A DNA stretch of 64,000 bases from Pseudomonas agarici (GTDB lineage Bacteria; Pseudomonadota; Gammaproteobacteria; Pseudomonadales; Pseudomonadaceae). Positions 43,337 through 52,257 of the stretch are shown here, in pieces (the first letter of the stretch is position 1; each line of letters opens with the position of its first letter). The translations under genes were made by a program, and so were the position numbers. Location of the stretch: positions 1 to 64,000 of the forward strand of contig NZ_FOAR01000020.1 in assembly GCF_900109755.1 (NCBI RefSeq). Reading direction: 5' to 3'. Under the pieces are notes generated by a model, which had not been told where the DNA came from, made no database searches, and saw only the letters and a program-made list of their open reading frames with translations.

Positions 43337-44400
43337 TGCAACTCTCCTGCATTCAATACGTCGGCTGCACGTTTGAGCAGCTTTTTCACCGGGGCGGCAA
43401 GGCCCAGGCGCGGTGGGGTGGCGAGGTTATACCAGAGCCAGTCCGCCTCGGCCACGTGATGGGCGGACTCTTCGACCCGCACCAGCCACGGCTCGATGGC
43501 CAATTGGAAGTGGCTGAAGGTGTGGGTCAGGCTCGGCAGTTCCTGCGGGCGCCCAAGCTCCAGCGAGTGTTGCAGGGCAAGATGCGGTAGGTCGTCGAGG
43601 TCGTCCAGTTCCGGCAGGCTCCATAAGCCGCCCCAGAGACCGCTGGAAGGCCTGCGATAAAGCAGGATGGCGCCTTCGCGGTTGGCCAGCAGCGGCATCA
43701 AGGTGCGCTTTTGTGGCACGCTCTTGCGCGGTTTGGGAATCGGGTAGCGGCTCTCCAGGCCGTGCTTGTGCGCTTGGCAGCCATTTTCCAGCGGGCACAG
43801 CAGGCAACTGGGCTTGGTGCGGGTGCAGAGTGTGGCCCCCAGGTCCATCATCGCCTGGGTGTAGTTGTTCACTCGGGCGTGGGGCGTGAAGCGCTCGGCG
43901 TTGGCCCAAAGTTGCCTGGCCACCTTCGGCTCGCCGGGATAGCCCTCCTGGGCCGTATAGCGTGCCAGCACCCGCTTGACGTTGCCGTCGAGGATCGGCG
44001 CGCGCAGGCCCATGCTGATGCTGGCGACGGCACCGGCGGTGGACAGGCCGATACCCGGCAGTTGGATGAGCTTCTCGACATCCCGTGGGAACTCGCCGCC
44101 ATAGTCGGCCATGATGATCTTCGCGGTCTTGTGCAGGTTGCGCGCACGGGTGTAGTAGCCCAGCCCGGTCCACAAGTGCAGTACTTCGTCTTCCGGTGCG
44201 CGGGCCAGGGCCTCGACTGTCGGCAGGGAGGCCATGAATCGATCGAAGTAGTTCAGCACGGTGCTGACCTGGGTCTGCTGCAACATAATTTCCGACACCC
44301 ACACCCGGTAGGGCGTGATGCCCTGTTGCCACGGCAGGTCATGGCGCCCGTGACGGTCGTACCAGTCCAGTACCGCCGTTGAAAACTGCTCGGCTCTCAT
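43333..44400 (-). CDS. mutY: A/G-specific adenine DNA glycosylase
   Basis: A 355-residue enzyme that removes adenine mispaired with 8-oxoguanine. It shows 'WYDRHGRHDLPWQQ', the helix-hairpin-helix 'LIQLPGIGLSTAGAVASI' with the catalytic Asp in 'APILDGNVKRVL', and the 4Fe-4S ligands 'CTRTKPSCLLCPLENGC'. The C-terminal Nudix-like domain (from about 235) reads 8-oxoG. It overlaps asmA upstream and yggX downstream by four bases each. Confidence 0.95.
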   Translation of the reverse strand: MRAEQFSTAVLDWYDRHGRHDLPWQQGITPYRVWVSEIMLQQTQVSTVLNYFDRFMASLPTVEALARAPEDEVLHLWTGLGYYTRARNLHKTAKIIMADYGGEFPRDVEKLIQLPGIGLSTAGAVASISMGLRAPILDGNVKRVLARYTAQEGYPGEPKVARQLWANAERFTPHARVNNYTQAMMDLGATLCTRTKPSCLLCPLENGCQAHKHGLESRYPIPKPRKSVPQKRTLMPLLANREGAILLYRRPSSGLWGGLWSLPELDDLDDLPHLALQHSLELGRPQELPSLTHTFSHFQLAIEPWLVRVEESAHHVAEADWLWYNLATPPRLGLAAPVKKLLKRAADVLNAGELQ

Positions 44401-46619
44401 CGCTTGAACAGCCCCTTGAGCGCGTTTTTCAGTTCAGGGCTGACCTTGTCGCCGAGCTTCTCGTCGATCTTCTCGCTCAGTTTGTTGCCGGCCACGCGTG
44501 CGGCCACCTGGCCGAGAGCGTCTTTGTCGATGCGACAGGCCTTGGCGCCCAGCTCCAGCGGACCACGGCAACGCAGCGGCCACTCGATCCCGGCGAATTT
44601 CTCGCCGACCTGGCAGGCCGGGTCCGGCATGTCGCTCTTGTCGCCTTCGACGACGATGCCGACACGGTAGTCCATACCCAGTACGCGCAGGTCGATGTCA
44701 CCGTTGCCGTTGACGGCCAGACCGGGGATGCGCACTTTCATGTCGGGGTTGCTGGCAACGCCGTTGCGTATCGTCAGGCTGCCCTTGAGCTCCTGGAACG
44801 GAGTGTCCTTGCCACGCGGCTCACTGCTCAGGGCCTTGCGGTTGAGCAGGGCGATGCCGCTGCACAGTTGCTGTTCCAGATTGGCATTGAGCAACACGCC
44901 GTCGTTGAGGACAAAGCTGGCGGTGCCGTTGAGGCTGTCGATCAGGGCCTTCTCGCTGTTGCCGGTGCCGCTCAGGTCGCTGCCGAGGGTCAGGGCGCCC
45001 TTGATCGGAGGTTTCTGCCCGAGCGCTTGCAGCACACGCTCGACCGGCACCTTGTTCAGCCGCGTTTGCAGGTTCAGGCGTGGCTGATCATTGCGTACAT
45101 CGAGGCTGCCCTTGGTGTCGAAACCGCCGTTGTAGAGATCGCCCCGCAGGCTGGCGAGGGTCAGCAGGCCGCCCTGGCCGGTGGCCTTGAGGGCAGCGTT
45201 GTCGATTGGCAGTTTTTTCAAGATCAACTGGTCGAAGTTCAGGTCCGCGTCTACATCCAAGCTACGCAGACGCTCGATAGGCAGCAGCTTGTCAGTGCTC
45301 CAGGCGCCTTTAGTCGGCGCCTCGGGCAGTGGCGTGGTGCCGGAAACGGCATTGGCTTCGCTGCTTATGACTTCGGCCTGACGGACTTTCGCGGCGCTGT
45401 CGGCTTGCGCTGACTTGGGTGGCAGATAGCGGTCGACGTCGAATGTGTCGGCCTTGAGCCGCACGCGCAGAGACTGCTTGGCGAAGTCATCGACGGCGAT
45501 CCGCCCACTGATACTGCTGTCGTCGAGTTTCAGGTTGATGTTGTCCAGCGCCAGGCTGGTCGGCGTGCCGTTCAGTCGGGTCACCAGCTCGACCTTGCTC
45601 AGGCTGCCATCGGCCATCGGTGGCAGTGGTTGGCCGACGCTGTCGAGGAATTTCATCAGGTCGAATTGAGCAATCGACAGACCGCCGTTGATCTGCGGTG
45701 TCTTGTCGAGGTCATTGGCTTTCAGTTCGCCGATGGCGCGTAACTGGTTCACCGATAACTTGAGGTTGGTCCATTCGGCGACGTTCGCCGCCATATCCGC
45801 CAGCAATTGCCCCTGGACCGAGAAAGTCACGCTCTTGCCCTGCAACGGCTCGCCAGAGGCTTCGCCGCTCAGGCGCATGTCGGCGAGCTGGTAGCGCTTG
45901 AGTGTGCGATCGAAACGCAGCTCGCCGTTGAGTTCAGTCTTGGCTCGCAGCACCGGTTGGTTGGTGCCGAAGAAGGCCGTCAGTTTCACCGAGATGTCCT
46001 TGCCCTCATGGACCGGGCCGGTGCTTAGCTGGATGCTTTCCGAGGTGATCTGGCGTCCGCTCTTCTCATCGTTGAATTCGACCCGGGCGTTGTTCACGGT
46101 CAGGCTGTCGATATCCAGACGAATCGGCTGCGAAGGTTTTTCCGCTTCGCGATGGCCGGCCACCTCGGGTGTGTCGGCGCTCTGGCCAGGCGCGCCGGTC
46201 ACTGTCGCGCCCGGCAGTGGGCGGCCGATGTCCTCCCAATTGCCGTGGCCGTCTTTGTCGCGGTTGAGCATCAGGTTCAGGCCTTCGATGCGCACGTCGC
46301 TCATCTGCACTTCGCGGCGTAGCAGCGGCAGTACGCGGACCGACAGGCCAAGCATCTGCAGGTCGGCGAACGGCTGGGTCGGATTGGCCAGGGTTGCCAC
46401 GCTGGCATCATGGAGTTCCAGGCCCAGCCACGGGAACAGACTCCAGCCGATGTCGCCATTGAGGGTGAGCTCAATGTGGGCCTTGTCGCGGGCCATCTGG
46501 CGAATCTCGTTTTTGTAGTCGTTGGGATCGAACCAGTGGGTGAGGGCGAAGCCCAGCGCCACGATGATCAGCAACAACCCGAGAAGCACCAGACCCAGGA
46601 TTTTGCCGAACGCTTTCAT
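44397..46619 (-). CDS. AsmA family protein
   Basis: A 740-residue protein with one N-terminal membrane anchor (LGLVLLGLLLIIVALGFAL) followed by a long periplasmic chain of beta-rich repeats. The N-terminal 'FDPNDYKNEIRQMARDKAHIEL' and 'LFPWLGLELHDASVATL' segments and the C-terminal 'LCSGIALLNRKALSSE' region mark the AsmA family, linked to outer-membrane assembly and phospholipid transport between membranes. It begins the asmA-mutY-yggX operon. Confidence 0.88.
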   Translation of the reverse strand: MKAFGKILGLVLLGLLLIIVALGFALTHWFDPNDYKNEIRQMARDKAHIELTLNGDIGWSLFPWLGLELHDASVATLANPTQPFADLQMLGLSVRVLPLLRREVQMSDVRIEGLNLMLNRDKDGHGNWEDIGRPLPGATVTGAPGQSADTPEVAGHREAEKPSQPIRLDIDSLTVNNARVEFNDEKSGRQITSESIQLSTGPVHEGKDISVKLTAFFGTNQPVLRAKTELNGELRFDRTLKRYQLADMRLSGEASGEPLQGKSVTFSVQGQLLADMAANVAEWTNLKLSVNQLRAIGELKANDLDKTPQINGGLSIAQFDLMKFLDSVGQPLPPMADGSLSKVELVTRLNGTPTSLALDNINLKLDDSSISGRIAVDDFAKQSLRVRLKADTFDVDRYLPPKSAQADSAAKVRQAEVISSEANAVSGTTPLPEAPTKGAWSTDKLLPIERLRSLDVDADLNFDQLILKKLPIDNAALKATGQGGLLTLASLRGDLYNGGFDTKGSLDVRNDQPRLNLQTRLNKVPVERVLQALGQKPPIKGALTLGSDLSGTGNSEKALIDSLNGTASFVLNDGVLLNANLEQQLCSGIALLNRKALSSEPRGKDTPFQELKGSLTIRNGVASNPDMKVRIPGLAVNGNGDIDLRVLGMDYRVGIVVEGDKSDMPDPACQVGEKFAGIEWPLRCRGPLELGAKACRIDKDALGQVAARVAGNKLSEKIDEKLGDKVSPELKNALKGLFKR

Positions 46620-47105
46620 GGGCGAGTCCTTGTAGTCAGTCGAGTATGAAGTTAGCTCGCAAGTATAACGTTACGGACAGATGGCAGGGCAGGGATACTA
46701 TCGACGGAGTGTTCAGAAGCAAATGGAGCTTGGCTATCGGCCCCTGGGGTCTGGAGATGGCCTGCGGGAGCGGCTCGGCCGCTGGTGGCGAGGTCATTGG
46801 CAACGTTTTGCGAGCAGACTCTATGGTTGCCCTGTGACGGTGGGTAATTTTTCGCACGCATAATTCAGACAGGCGCCTAGCAGGCGCTCTGTAAGGTTTC
46901 CATGCTGTTGTATGACAAAAGATGATATCAATTTGGTTTTTCTGCCTCGATCAAGTGCTAATCTTTCGTCGTTCGTCAGCCCTTCTGCGACGTATTGTCG
47001 CGTTTCTGAGCTTTTACTCAACAAAACGACCATGCCTGTGTGCACTGTCAGAGGTCGGAGTGAAGTGTTGCTGTCGAATCATTATTTCAATGGGGGGGAA
47101 ACATC
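46620..47105. other. 486-bp divergent intergenic region
   Basis: It lies between asmA (leftward) and the OFA transporter (rightward) and must hold both promoters. Short frames here lack ribosome-binding sites. The part next to the transporter is AT-rich with a long G run (GGGGGGGAAA) as its ribosome-binding site. I see no hairpin strong enough to call. Confidence 0.4.
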
Positions 47106-48767
47106 ATGAGCATTAGCACCACGGCCGGCAGGCTGGCTACCGAGCCAGCATTCCTGTCAAAAGAACGTATCATCGCCAAGCCAGGTTTTAATCGCTGGCT
47201 GGTCCCACCGGCCGCCCTGGCCATTCACCTGTGCATCGGCATGGCCTATGGCTTCTCGGTGTTTTGGTTGCCGCTGTCCAAGGCTCTGGGCATCACCGCG
47301 CCGGTCGCTTGCGCGCCGGACATGAGCTTTGTCGCACAGGTGTTCTCCTCGCAATGTGACTGGCCGATCTCGATGCTTGGCTGGATCTACACGCTATTTT
47401 TCATCTTTCTCGGCTGCTCGGCGGCAATCTGGGGCGGCTGGCTGGAACATGCCGGGCCGCGCAAGGCTGGTGTGGTGTCTGGATTGTGTTGGTGCGGTGG
47501 CCTGCTGATTTCGGCTCTGGGCATCTATACCCACCAGATCTGGCTGATGTGGATCGGCTCCGGGGTGATCGGTGGTATCGGATTGGGCTTGGGCTATATT
47601 TCGCCGGTGTCGACCCTGATCAAGTGGTTCCCGGACAAGCGTGGCATGGCGACCGGTATGGCGATCATGGGCTTCGGTGGTGGCGCGATGGTCGGTGCTC
47701 CGCTGGCGGCGGCGCTGATGGGGCATTTCGCTTCGCCGACCAGTGTCGGGGTATGGCAGAGCTTCGTGGTGATGGCGGTGATCTACTTCATCTTCATGCT
47801 CGGCGGTGCGCTGTCGTACCGCGTACCACCGACCGGCTGGCAGCCCGAAGGCTGGACCGCGCCGGTGAAGAAGACGAGCAATGCGATGATCACCCATCGT
47901 CACGTGCATGTGAACGTGGCCTGGAAGACCCCGCAATTTCGCCTGGTGTGGTTGGTGCTGTGCCTGAACGTTTCCGCCGGTATCGGTATCCTCGGCATGG
48001 CTTCGCCCCTGTTGCAGGAAGTCTTCGCCGGTAAATTGCTCGGCAACGGCCTGACCTTCGGTCAACTGGATGCGGCGCAACTGGGCCAGATCGCGGCCAT
48101 CGCCGCCGGCTTCACCGGTCTGCTGAGCCTGTTCAACATCGGTGGCCGCTTCTTCTGGGCCTCGTTCTCGGATTATATCGGCCGCAAGGCGACGTACTTC
48201 GTGTTCTTTGCCCTGGGCTTTGCGCTCTATGCGTCGGTCCCGAGCCTCGGCCATTTGGGTAGCATCGCCCTGTTCGTGGCGGCCTTCTGCGTGATCTTGT
48301 CGATGTACGGCGGTGGCTTCTCCACGGTTCCGGCGTATCTGGCCGACCTGTTCGGCACCCAGATGGTCGGCGCGATCCACGGTCGTCTGCTGACTGCCTG
48401 GGCTGCGGCCGGGGTGCTCGGTCCTGTGCTGGTGAACTACCTGCGTGAGTATCAACTGAGTGTCGGCGTGGCACGCGCCGACGCCTATGACATCACGCTA
48501 TATATCCTCGCCGGCCTGTTGGTGCTGGGTTTTATCTGTAACCTGCTGGTGCGTCCGGTGGCTGACAAGTACTTCATGACCGACGCCGAACTGGCCGCCG
48601 AGCAGGCGTTGGGCCATGATCAGGGCGCCGATAGCAGCACGGTGCTGGAGTGGAAAGCCTCTGCTGGCAGCAAACCGATGGTGGTGGCAGCCTGGCTGGT
48701 GGTGGGCATACCGTTGGCGTGGGGCGTGTGGGCGACTCTGCAGAAGACGGCGGTACTGTTCCACTAA
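47106..48767 (+). CDS. OFA-family major facilitator transporter
   Basis: A 553-residue MFS protein with 12 predicted membrane helices. The N-terminal 'LAIHLCIGMAYGFSVFWLPL', 'GGIGLGLGYISPVSTLIKWFPDKRGMATGMAI' and 'FNIGGRFFWASFSDYIGRK' are typical of the oxalate/formate antiporter (OFA) family, whose members in pseudomonads are mostly uncharacterised organic-anion carriers. The protein is longer than usual because of an insert after helix 1 (residues about 70-85, two Cys) and a C-terminal pair of helices. It is transcribed alone and its substrate is not evident. Confidence 0.88.
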   Translation: MSISTTAGRLATEPAFLSKERIIAKPGFNRWLVPPAALAIHLCIGMAYGFSVFWLPLSKALGITAPVACAPDMSFVAQVFSSQCDWPISMLGWIYTLFFIFLGCSAAIWGGWLEHAGPRKAGVVSGLCWCGGLLISALGIYTHQIWLMWIGSGVIGGIGLGLGYISPVSTLIKWFPDKRGMATGMAIMGFGGGAMVGAPLAAALMGHFASPTSVGVWQSFVVMAVIYFIFMLGGALSYRVPPTGWQPEGWTAPVKKTSNAMITHRHVHVNVAWKTPQFRLVWLVLCLNVSAGIGILGMASPLLQEVFAGKLLGNGLTFGQLDAAQLGQIAAIAAGFTGLLSLFNIGGRFFWASFSDYIGRKATYFVFFALGFALYASVPSLGHLGSIALFVAAFCVILSMYGGGFSTVPAYLADLFGTQMVGAIHGRLLTAWAAAGVLGPVLVNYLREYQLSVGVARADAYDITLYILAGLLVLGFICNLLVRPVADKYFMTDAELAAEQALGHDQGADSSTVLEWKASAGSKPMVVAAWLVVGIPLAWGVWATLQKTAVLFH

Positions 48768-49023
48768 ATCAGCGATCCCCCGTGGGGTCCGGCTTGTATG
48801 AGCCGGGCCCGTGCGTGCTGCAGACGCCTGGATGGCTCAGGCACACCGAGGTGATTTTGTCGCGGGTCGGCGCACCACCTTGGCGCGCCCACTTGTACAG
48901 GCATGTCTATCCTCGCCACCCCGCGCTTCAACTCGTCAGTCTTATCCCCGCCGATGTTTCTGTTTAGCGCCCGCGCCCCTATAATGGCTGCCTTTTTCGC
49001 CCAATGATTTTGCGGAGCTGGTG

Positions 49024-49617
49024 ATGGCCGAACGTAAGGCGTCCGTCGAGCGCGACACTCTGGAAACCCAGATCAAAGCCTCGATCAACCTGGATGGCAC
49101 CGGAAAGGCCCGATTTGATATCGGCGTACCTTTTCTTGAACACATGCTCGACCAGATCGCCCGTCACGGGCTGATCGACCTGGATATCGAGTGCAAGGGC
49201 GATTTGCATATCGACGACCATCACACGGTGGAAGATGTCGGTATCACCCTGGGCCAGGCCTTCGCCAAAGCCATCGGCGACAAGAAAGGTATCCGTCGCT
49301 ACGGTCACGCCTATGTGCCGCTGGATGAAGCGCTGTCGCGGGTGGTCATCGACTTTTCCGGCCGTCCCGGCTTGCAGATGCACGTGCCCTATACCCGTGC
49401 CACTGTCGGCGGTTTTGATGTTGATCTGTTCCAGGAGTTTTTCCAGGGCTTCGTCAACCACGCGCTGGTCAGCCTGCATATCGACAATCTGCGTGGCAGC
49501 AACACCCACCACCAGATCGAAACCGTGTTCAAGGCTTTCGGGCGCGCCCTGCGCATGGCCGTCGAACTCGACGAACGCATGGCTGGGCAAATGCCATCGA
49601 CCAAGGGCGTCCTGTAA
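49024..49617 (+). CDS. hisB: Imidazoleglycerol-phosphate dehydratase
   Basis: A 197-residue enzyme of histidine biosynthesis converting imidazole glycerol phosphate to imidazole acetol phosphate. The metal-binding motifs are 'LDIECKGDLHIDDHHTVEDVG' and 'NTHHQIETVFKAFGRALR'; 'FDIGVPFLEHMLDQIARHG' is also diagnostic. It is the monofunctional form, without the phosphatase domain of enteric HisB. The ATG at 49024 is chosen over GTG at 49021 because homologues begin MAERKA; GGAG precedes it. It overlaps hisH by one base. Confidence 0.96.
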   Translation: MAERKASVERDTLETQIKASINLDGTGKARFDIGVPFLEHMLDQIARHGLIDLDIECKGDLHIDDHHTVEDVGITLGQAFAKAIGDKKGIRRYGHAYVPLDEALSRVVIDFSGRPGLQMHVPYTRATVGGFDVDLFQEFFQGFVNHALVSLHIDNLRGSNTHHQIETVFKAFGRALRMAVELDERMAGQMPSTKGVL

Positions 49618-50255
49618 TGCAGACGGTCGCGGTTATCGATTACGGCATGGGCAACTTGCACTCGGTGGCCAAGGCCCTCGAACACGTAGGTGCCGGCAAG
49701 GTGCTGATCACCAGCGATGCCAGCGTGATTCGCGAAGCTGATCGGGTGGTATTCCCCGGCGTTGGCGCGATTCGCGACTGCATGGCCGAGATCCGTCGCC
49801 TGGGTTTCGACACACTGGTGCGCGAAGTCAGCCTGGACCGTCCGTTCCTCGGCATCTGCGTGGGCATGCAGGCTTTGCTCGAACACAGTGAAGAGAACGG
49901 TGGCGTCGACTGCATTGGCCTGTTTCCCGGTCAGGTGAAGTTCTTCGGCAAGGACCTGCACGAAGAGGGCGAGCACCTGAAAGTCCCGCACATGGGTTGG
50001 AACGAGGTGAAACAGGCGGTGGATCACCCGCTGTGGCACAACATTGCGGATCTGGCGCGGTTCTACTTCGTACACAGCTACTACATCAGCGCCGGCAACC
50101 CTCGGCAGGTGGTGGGCAGCGGTCGCTACGGCGTCGACTTCGCCGCGGCGCTGGCCGAAGGCTCGCGTTTCGCCGTGCAGTTCCACCCGGAGAAGAGCCA
50201 TACCCATGGTCTGCAACTGCTGCAGAACTTCGCGGCCTGGGATGGGCGCTGGTAA
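49617..50255 (+). CDS. hisH: Imidazole glycerol phosphate synthase, glutamine amidotransferase subunit
   Basis: A 212-residue class I glutaminase. The catalytic Cys is in 'FLGICVGMQALLEHS', and the His and Glu are in 'FAVQFHPEKSHTHG'. It releases ammonia from glutamine and passes it to HisF. It starts on the last base of the hisB stop (TAATG), so translation is coupled. Confidence 0.96.
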   Translation: MQTVAVIDYGMGNLHSVAKALEHVGAGKVLITSDASVIREADRVVFPGVGAIRDCMAEIRRLGFDTLVREVSLDRPFLGICVGMQALLEHSEENGGVDCIGLFPGQVKFFGKDLHEEGEHLKVPHMGWNEVKQAVDHPLWHNIADLARFYFVHSYYISAGNPRQVVGSGRYGVDFAAALAEGSRFAVQFHPEKSHTHGLQLLQNFAAWDGRW

Positions 50256-50516
50256 ATGACGCGCCCCAAAACCAAGCCGCCGATCCTGACCCTCACTCCC
50301 GAACAGGAGAGTGAGGCCAGCCAGAAGATCAAACGCTTTATGGAAGATCGCTTCGAACTGAACCTGGGCTCGTTCGAAGCGACTGAAATCCTCGATCTGT
50401 TTACCCGCGAAATTGCGCCGCACTATTACAACAGGGCGATTTTCGATGTGCAGAGCCACCTTAAGGAAAGGTTCGAGAGCATCGAAAGCGACTTGTGGGC
50501 ACTCGAGAAAAACTGA
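50256..50516 (+). CDS. DUF2164 family protein
   Basis: An 86-residue protein starting immediately after hisH. The pattern 'SQKIKRFMEDRFELNLGSFEATEILDLFTREIAPHYYNRAI' identifies DUF2164, a small family of unknown function often found between hisH and hisA in Pseudomonas. It is predicted helical and cytoplasmic. Its conserved place inside the operon suggests co-expression with the histidine genes but says nothing certain about its role. Confidence 0.85.
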   Translation: MTRPKTKPPILTLTPEQESEASQKIKRFMEDRFELNLGSFEATEILDLFTREIAPHYYNRAIFDVQSHLKERFESIESDLWALEKN

Positions 50517-50556
50517 TTTCCGAGTGAAGCTGAAAAACGACTTTAAGGTTTGCCAG

Positions 50557-51294
50557 ATGCTGATTATTCCCGCTATCGATCTCAAAGACGGTGCCTGTGT
50601 GCGTCTGCGCCAGGGCCGCATGGAAGACTCCACGGTGTTCTCCGATGACCCGGTGAGCATGGCCGCCAAGTGGGTAGAGGGTGGCTGCCGACGCCTGCAT
50701 CTGGTCGACTTGAACGGCGCCTTCGAAGGCCAGCCGGTCAACGGCGAGGTAGTGACCGCGATCGCCCGGCGTTACCCACACTTGCCGATCCAGATTGGCG
50801 GCGGCATCCGTTCGCTGGAAACCATCGAGCATTACGTGAAAGCTGGTGTTAGCTACGTGATTATCGGCACCAAGGCCGTCAAGCAACCGGAGTTTGTCGC
50901 CGAGGCCTGCCGTGCGTTTCCTGGCAAGGTGATTGTCGGCCTGGATGCCAAAGACGGTTTTGTCGCCACCGACGGCTGGGCTGAAGTCAGCTCGGTGCAG
51001 GTGATCGACCTGGCCAGGCGTTTCGAGGCCGATGGCGTCAGCGCCATCGTTTATACCGATATCGCCAAGGACGGCATGATGCAGGGCTGCAACGTGCCCT
51101 TCACCGCAGCCCTGGCCGCAGCGACCAGGATTCCAGTGATCGCTTCCGGCGGTATCCACAACCTGGGCGATATCAAGGCCCTGTTGGACGCCAAGGCACC
51201 GGGCATCATCGGCGCGATTACTGGCCGGGCGATCTACGAAGGCACTCTCGATGTTGCCGAGGCGCAAGCCTTCTGCGATTCGTACACAGGCTGA
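50557..51294 (+). CDS. hisA: Phosphoribosylformimino-5-aminoimidazole carboxamide ribotide isomerase
   Basis: A 245-residue (beta/alpha)8-barrel isomerase. It shows 'IIPAIDLKDGACVRL' with the catalytic Asp, 'PIQIGGGIRSLETIE', 'YTDIAKDGMMQGCN' and the phosphate-binding 'IASGGIHNLGDIKAL'. The start MLIIPAID is preceded by AAGG nine bases away; an in-frame codon further upstream lies inside the DUF2164 gene and is not used. Confidence 0.96.
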   Translation: MLIIPAIDLKDGACVRLRQGRMEDSTVFSDDPVSMAAKWVEGGCRRLHLVDLNGAFEGQPVNGEVVTAIARRYPHLPIQIGGGIRSLETIEHYVKAGVSYVIIGTKAVKQPEFVAEACRAFPGKVIVGLDAKDGFVATDGWAEVSSVQVIDLARRFEADGVSAIVYTDIAKDGMMQGCNVPFTAALAAATRIPVIASGGIHNLGDIKALLDAKAPGIIGAITGRAIYEGTLDVAEAQAFCDSYTG

Positions 51295-51303
51295 GGACTG
51301 ACC

Positions 51304-52074
51304 ATGGCGCTGGCCAAACGCATCATCCCTTGCCTGGACGTCGACAACGGTCGCGTGGTCAAGGGTGTCAAGTTCGAAAACATCCGCGATGCCGGCGATC
51401 CGGTGGAAATCGCCCGGCGCTACGATGAGCAGGGTGCCGACGAGATCACTTTTCTCGATATCACTGCCAGCGTCGACGGTCGTGACACCACGCTACATAC
51501 TGTCGAACGCATGGCCAGCCAGGTGTTTATCCCGCTGACCGTGGGCGGTGGCGTGCGCACCGTGCAGGACATTCGTAACCTGCTCAATGCCGGGGCCGAC
51601 AAGGTTTCGATCAATACGGCGGCAGTGTTCAACCCCGAGTTCGTTGGTGAGGCGGCGCAGCATTTCGGCTCGCAATGCATCGTCGTCGCCATCGATGCGA
51701 AGAAGGTCTCATTGCCGGGCGAAACTCCACGCTGGGAAATTTTCACCCACGGCGGACGCAAGCCCACCGGGCTCGATGCGGTGGAGTGGGCTTTGAAGAT
51801 GGAAGGCCTGGGCGCCGGCGAAATCCTGCTGACCAGCATGGATCAGGACGGCATGAAAAACGGTTTCGACCTCGGCGTGACCCGTGCTATCAGCGATGCC
51901 CTGGGCATTCCGGTGATCGCCTCCGGCGGCGTTGGCAATCTCCAGCATCTGGCCGATGGGGTTCTCGAAGGCCATGCCAGTGCCGTATTGGCGGCGAGTA
52001 TCTTCCACTTCGGCGAGTACACGGTGCCGGAAGCCAAGGCCTATATGGCCCAGCGCGGAATCGTCGTTCGCTAG
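51304..52074 (+). CDS. hisF: Imidazole glycerol phosphate synthase, cyclase subunit
   Basis: A 256-residue barrel enzyme, a sister of HisA. The catalytic residues are in 'RIIPCLDVDNGRVVKGVKF' (Asp) and 'LLTSMDQDGMKNGFDLG' (Asp), with 'LTVGGGVRTVQDIRNLL' and 'IASGGVGNLQHL' as phosphate-binding loops. With HisH it forms the heterodimer making imidazole glycerol phosphate and AICAR. It is the last gene of this his cluster; the next gene is convergent. Confidence 0.97.
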   Translation: MALAKRIIPCLDVDNGRVVKGVKFENIRDAGDPVEIARRYDEQGADEITFLDITASVDGRDTTLHTVERMASQVFIPLTVGGGVRTVQDIRNLLNAGADKVSINTAAVFNPEFVGEAAQHFGSQCIVVAIDAKKVSLPGETPRWEIFTHGGRKPTGLDAVEWALKMEGLGAGEILLTSMDQDGMKNGFDLGVTRAISDALGIPVIASGGVGNLQHLADGVLEGHASAVLAASIFHFGEYTVPEAKAYMAQRGIVVR

Positions 52075-52257
52075 CTTTCAACGCGTAATAATCGTGGAGC
52101 CCAGGCCATCAGTTCTCGGGTTTCACCCGTGCGCCTCTTTACCTGAGCCTCGACAACCAGGTGCCCGGCGCGACCGTTGCCCGCGCCGGTCGGCGTTCGA
52201 TCAGCCGCGCCGCGAAGGTACGGTGGATCTGGTTTTTCGCTGCCAGCGTAGGGTTGA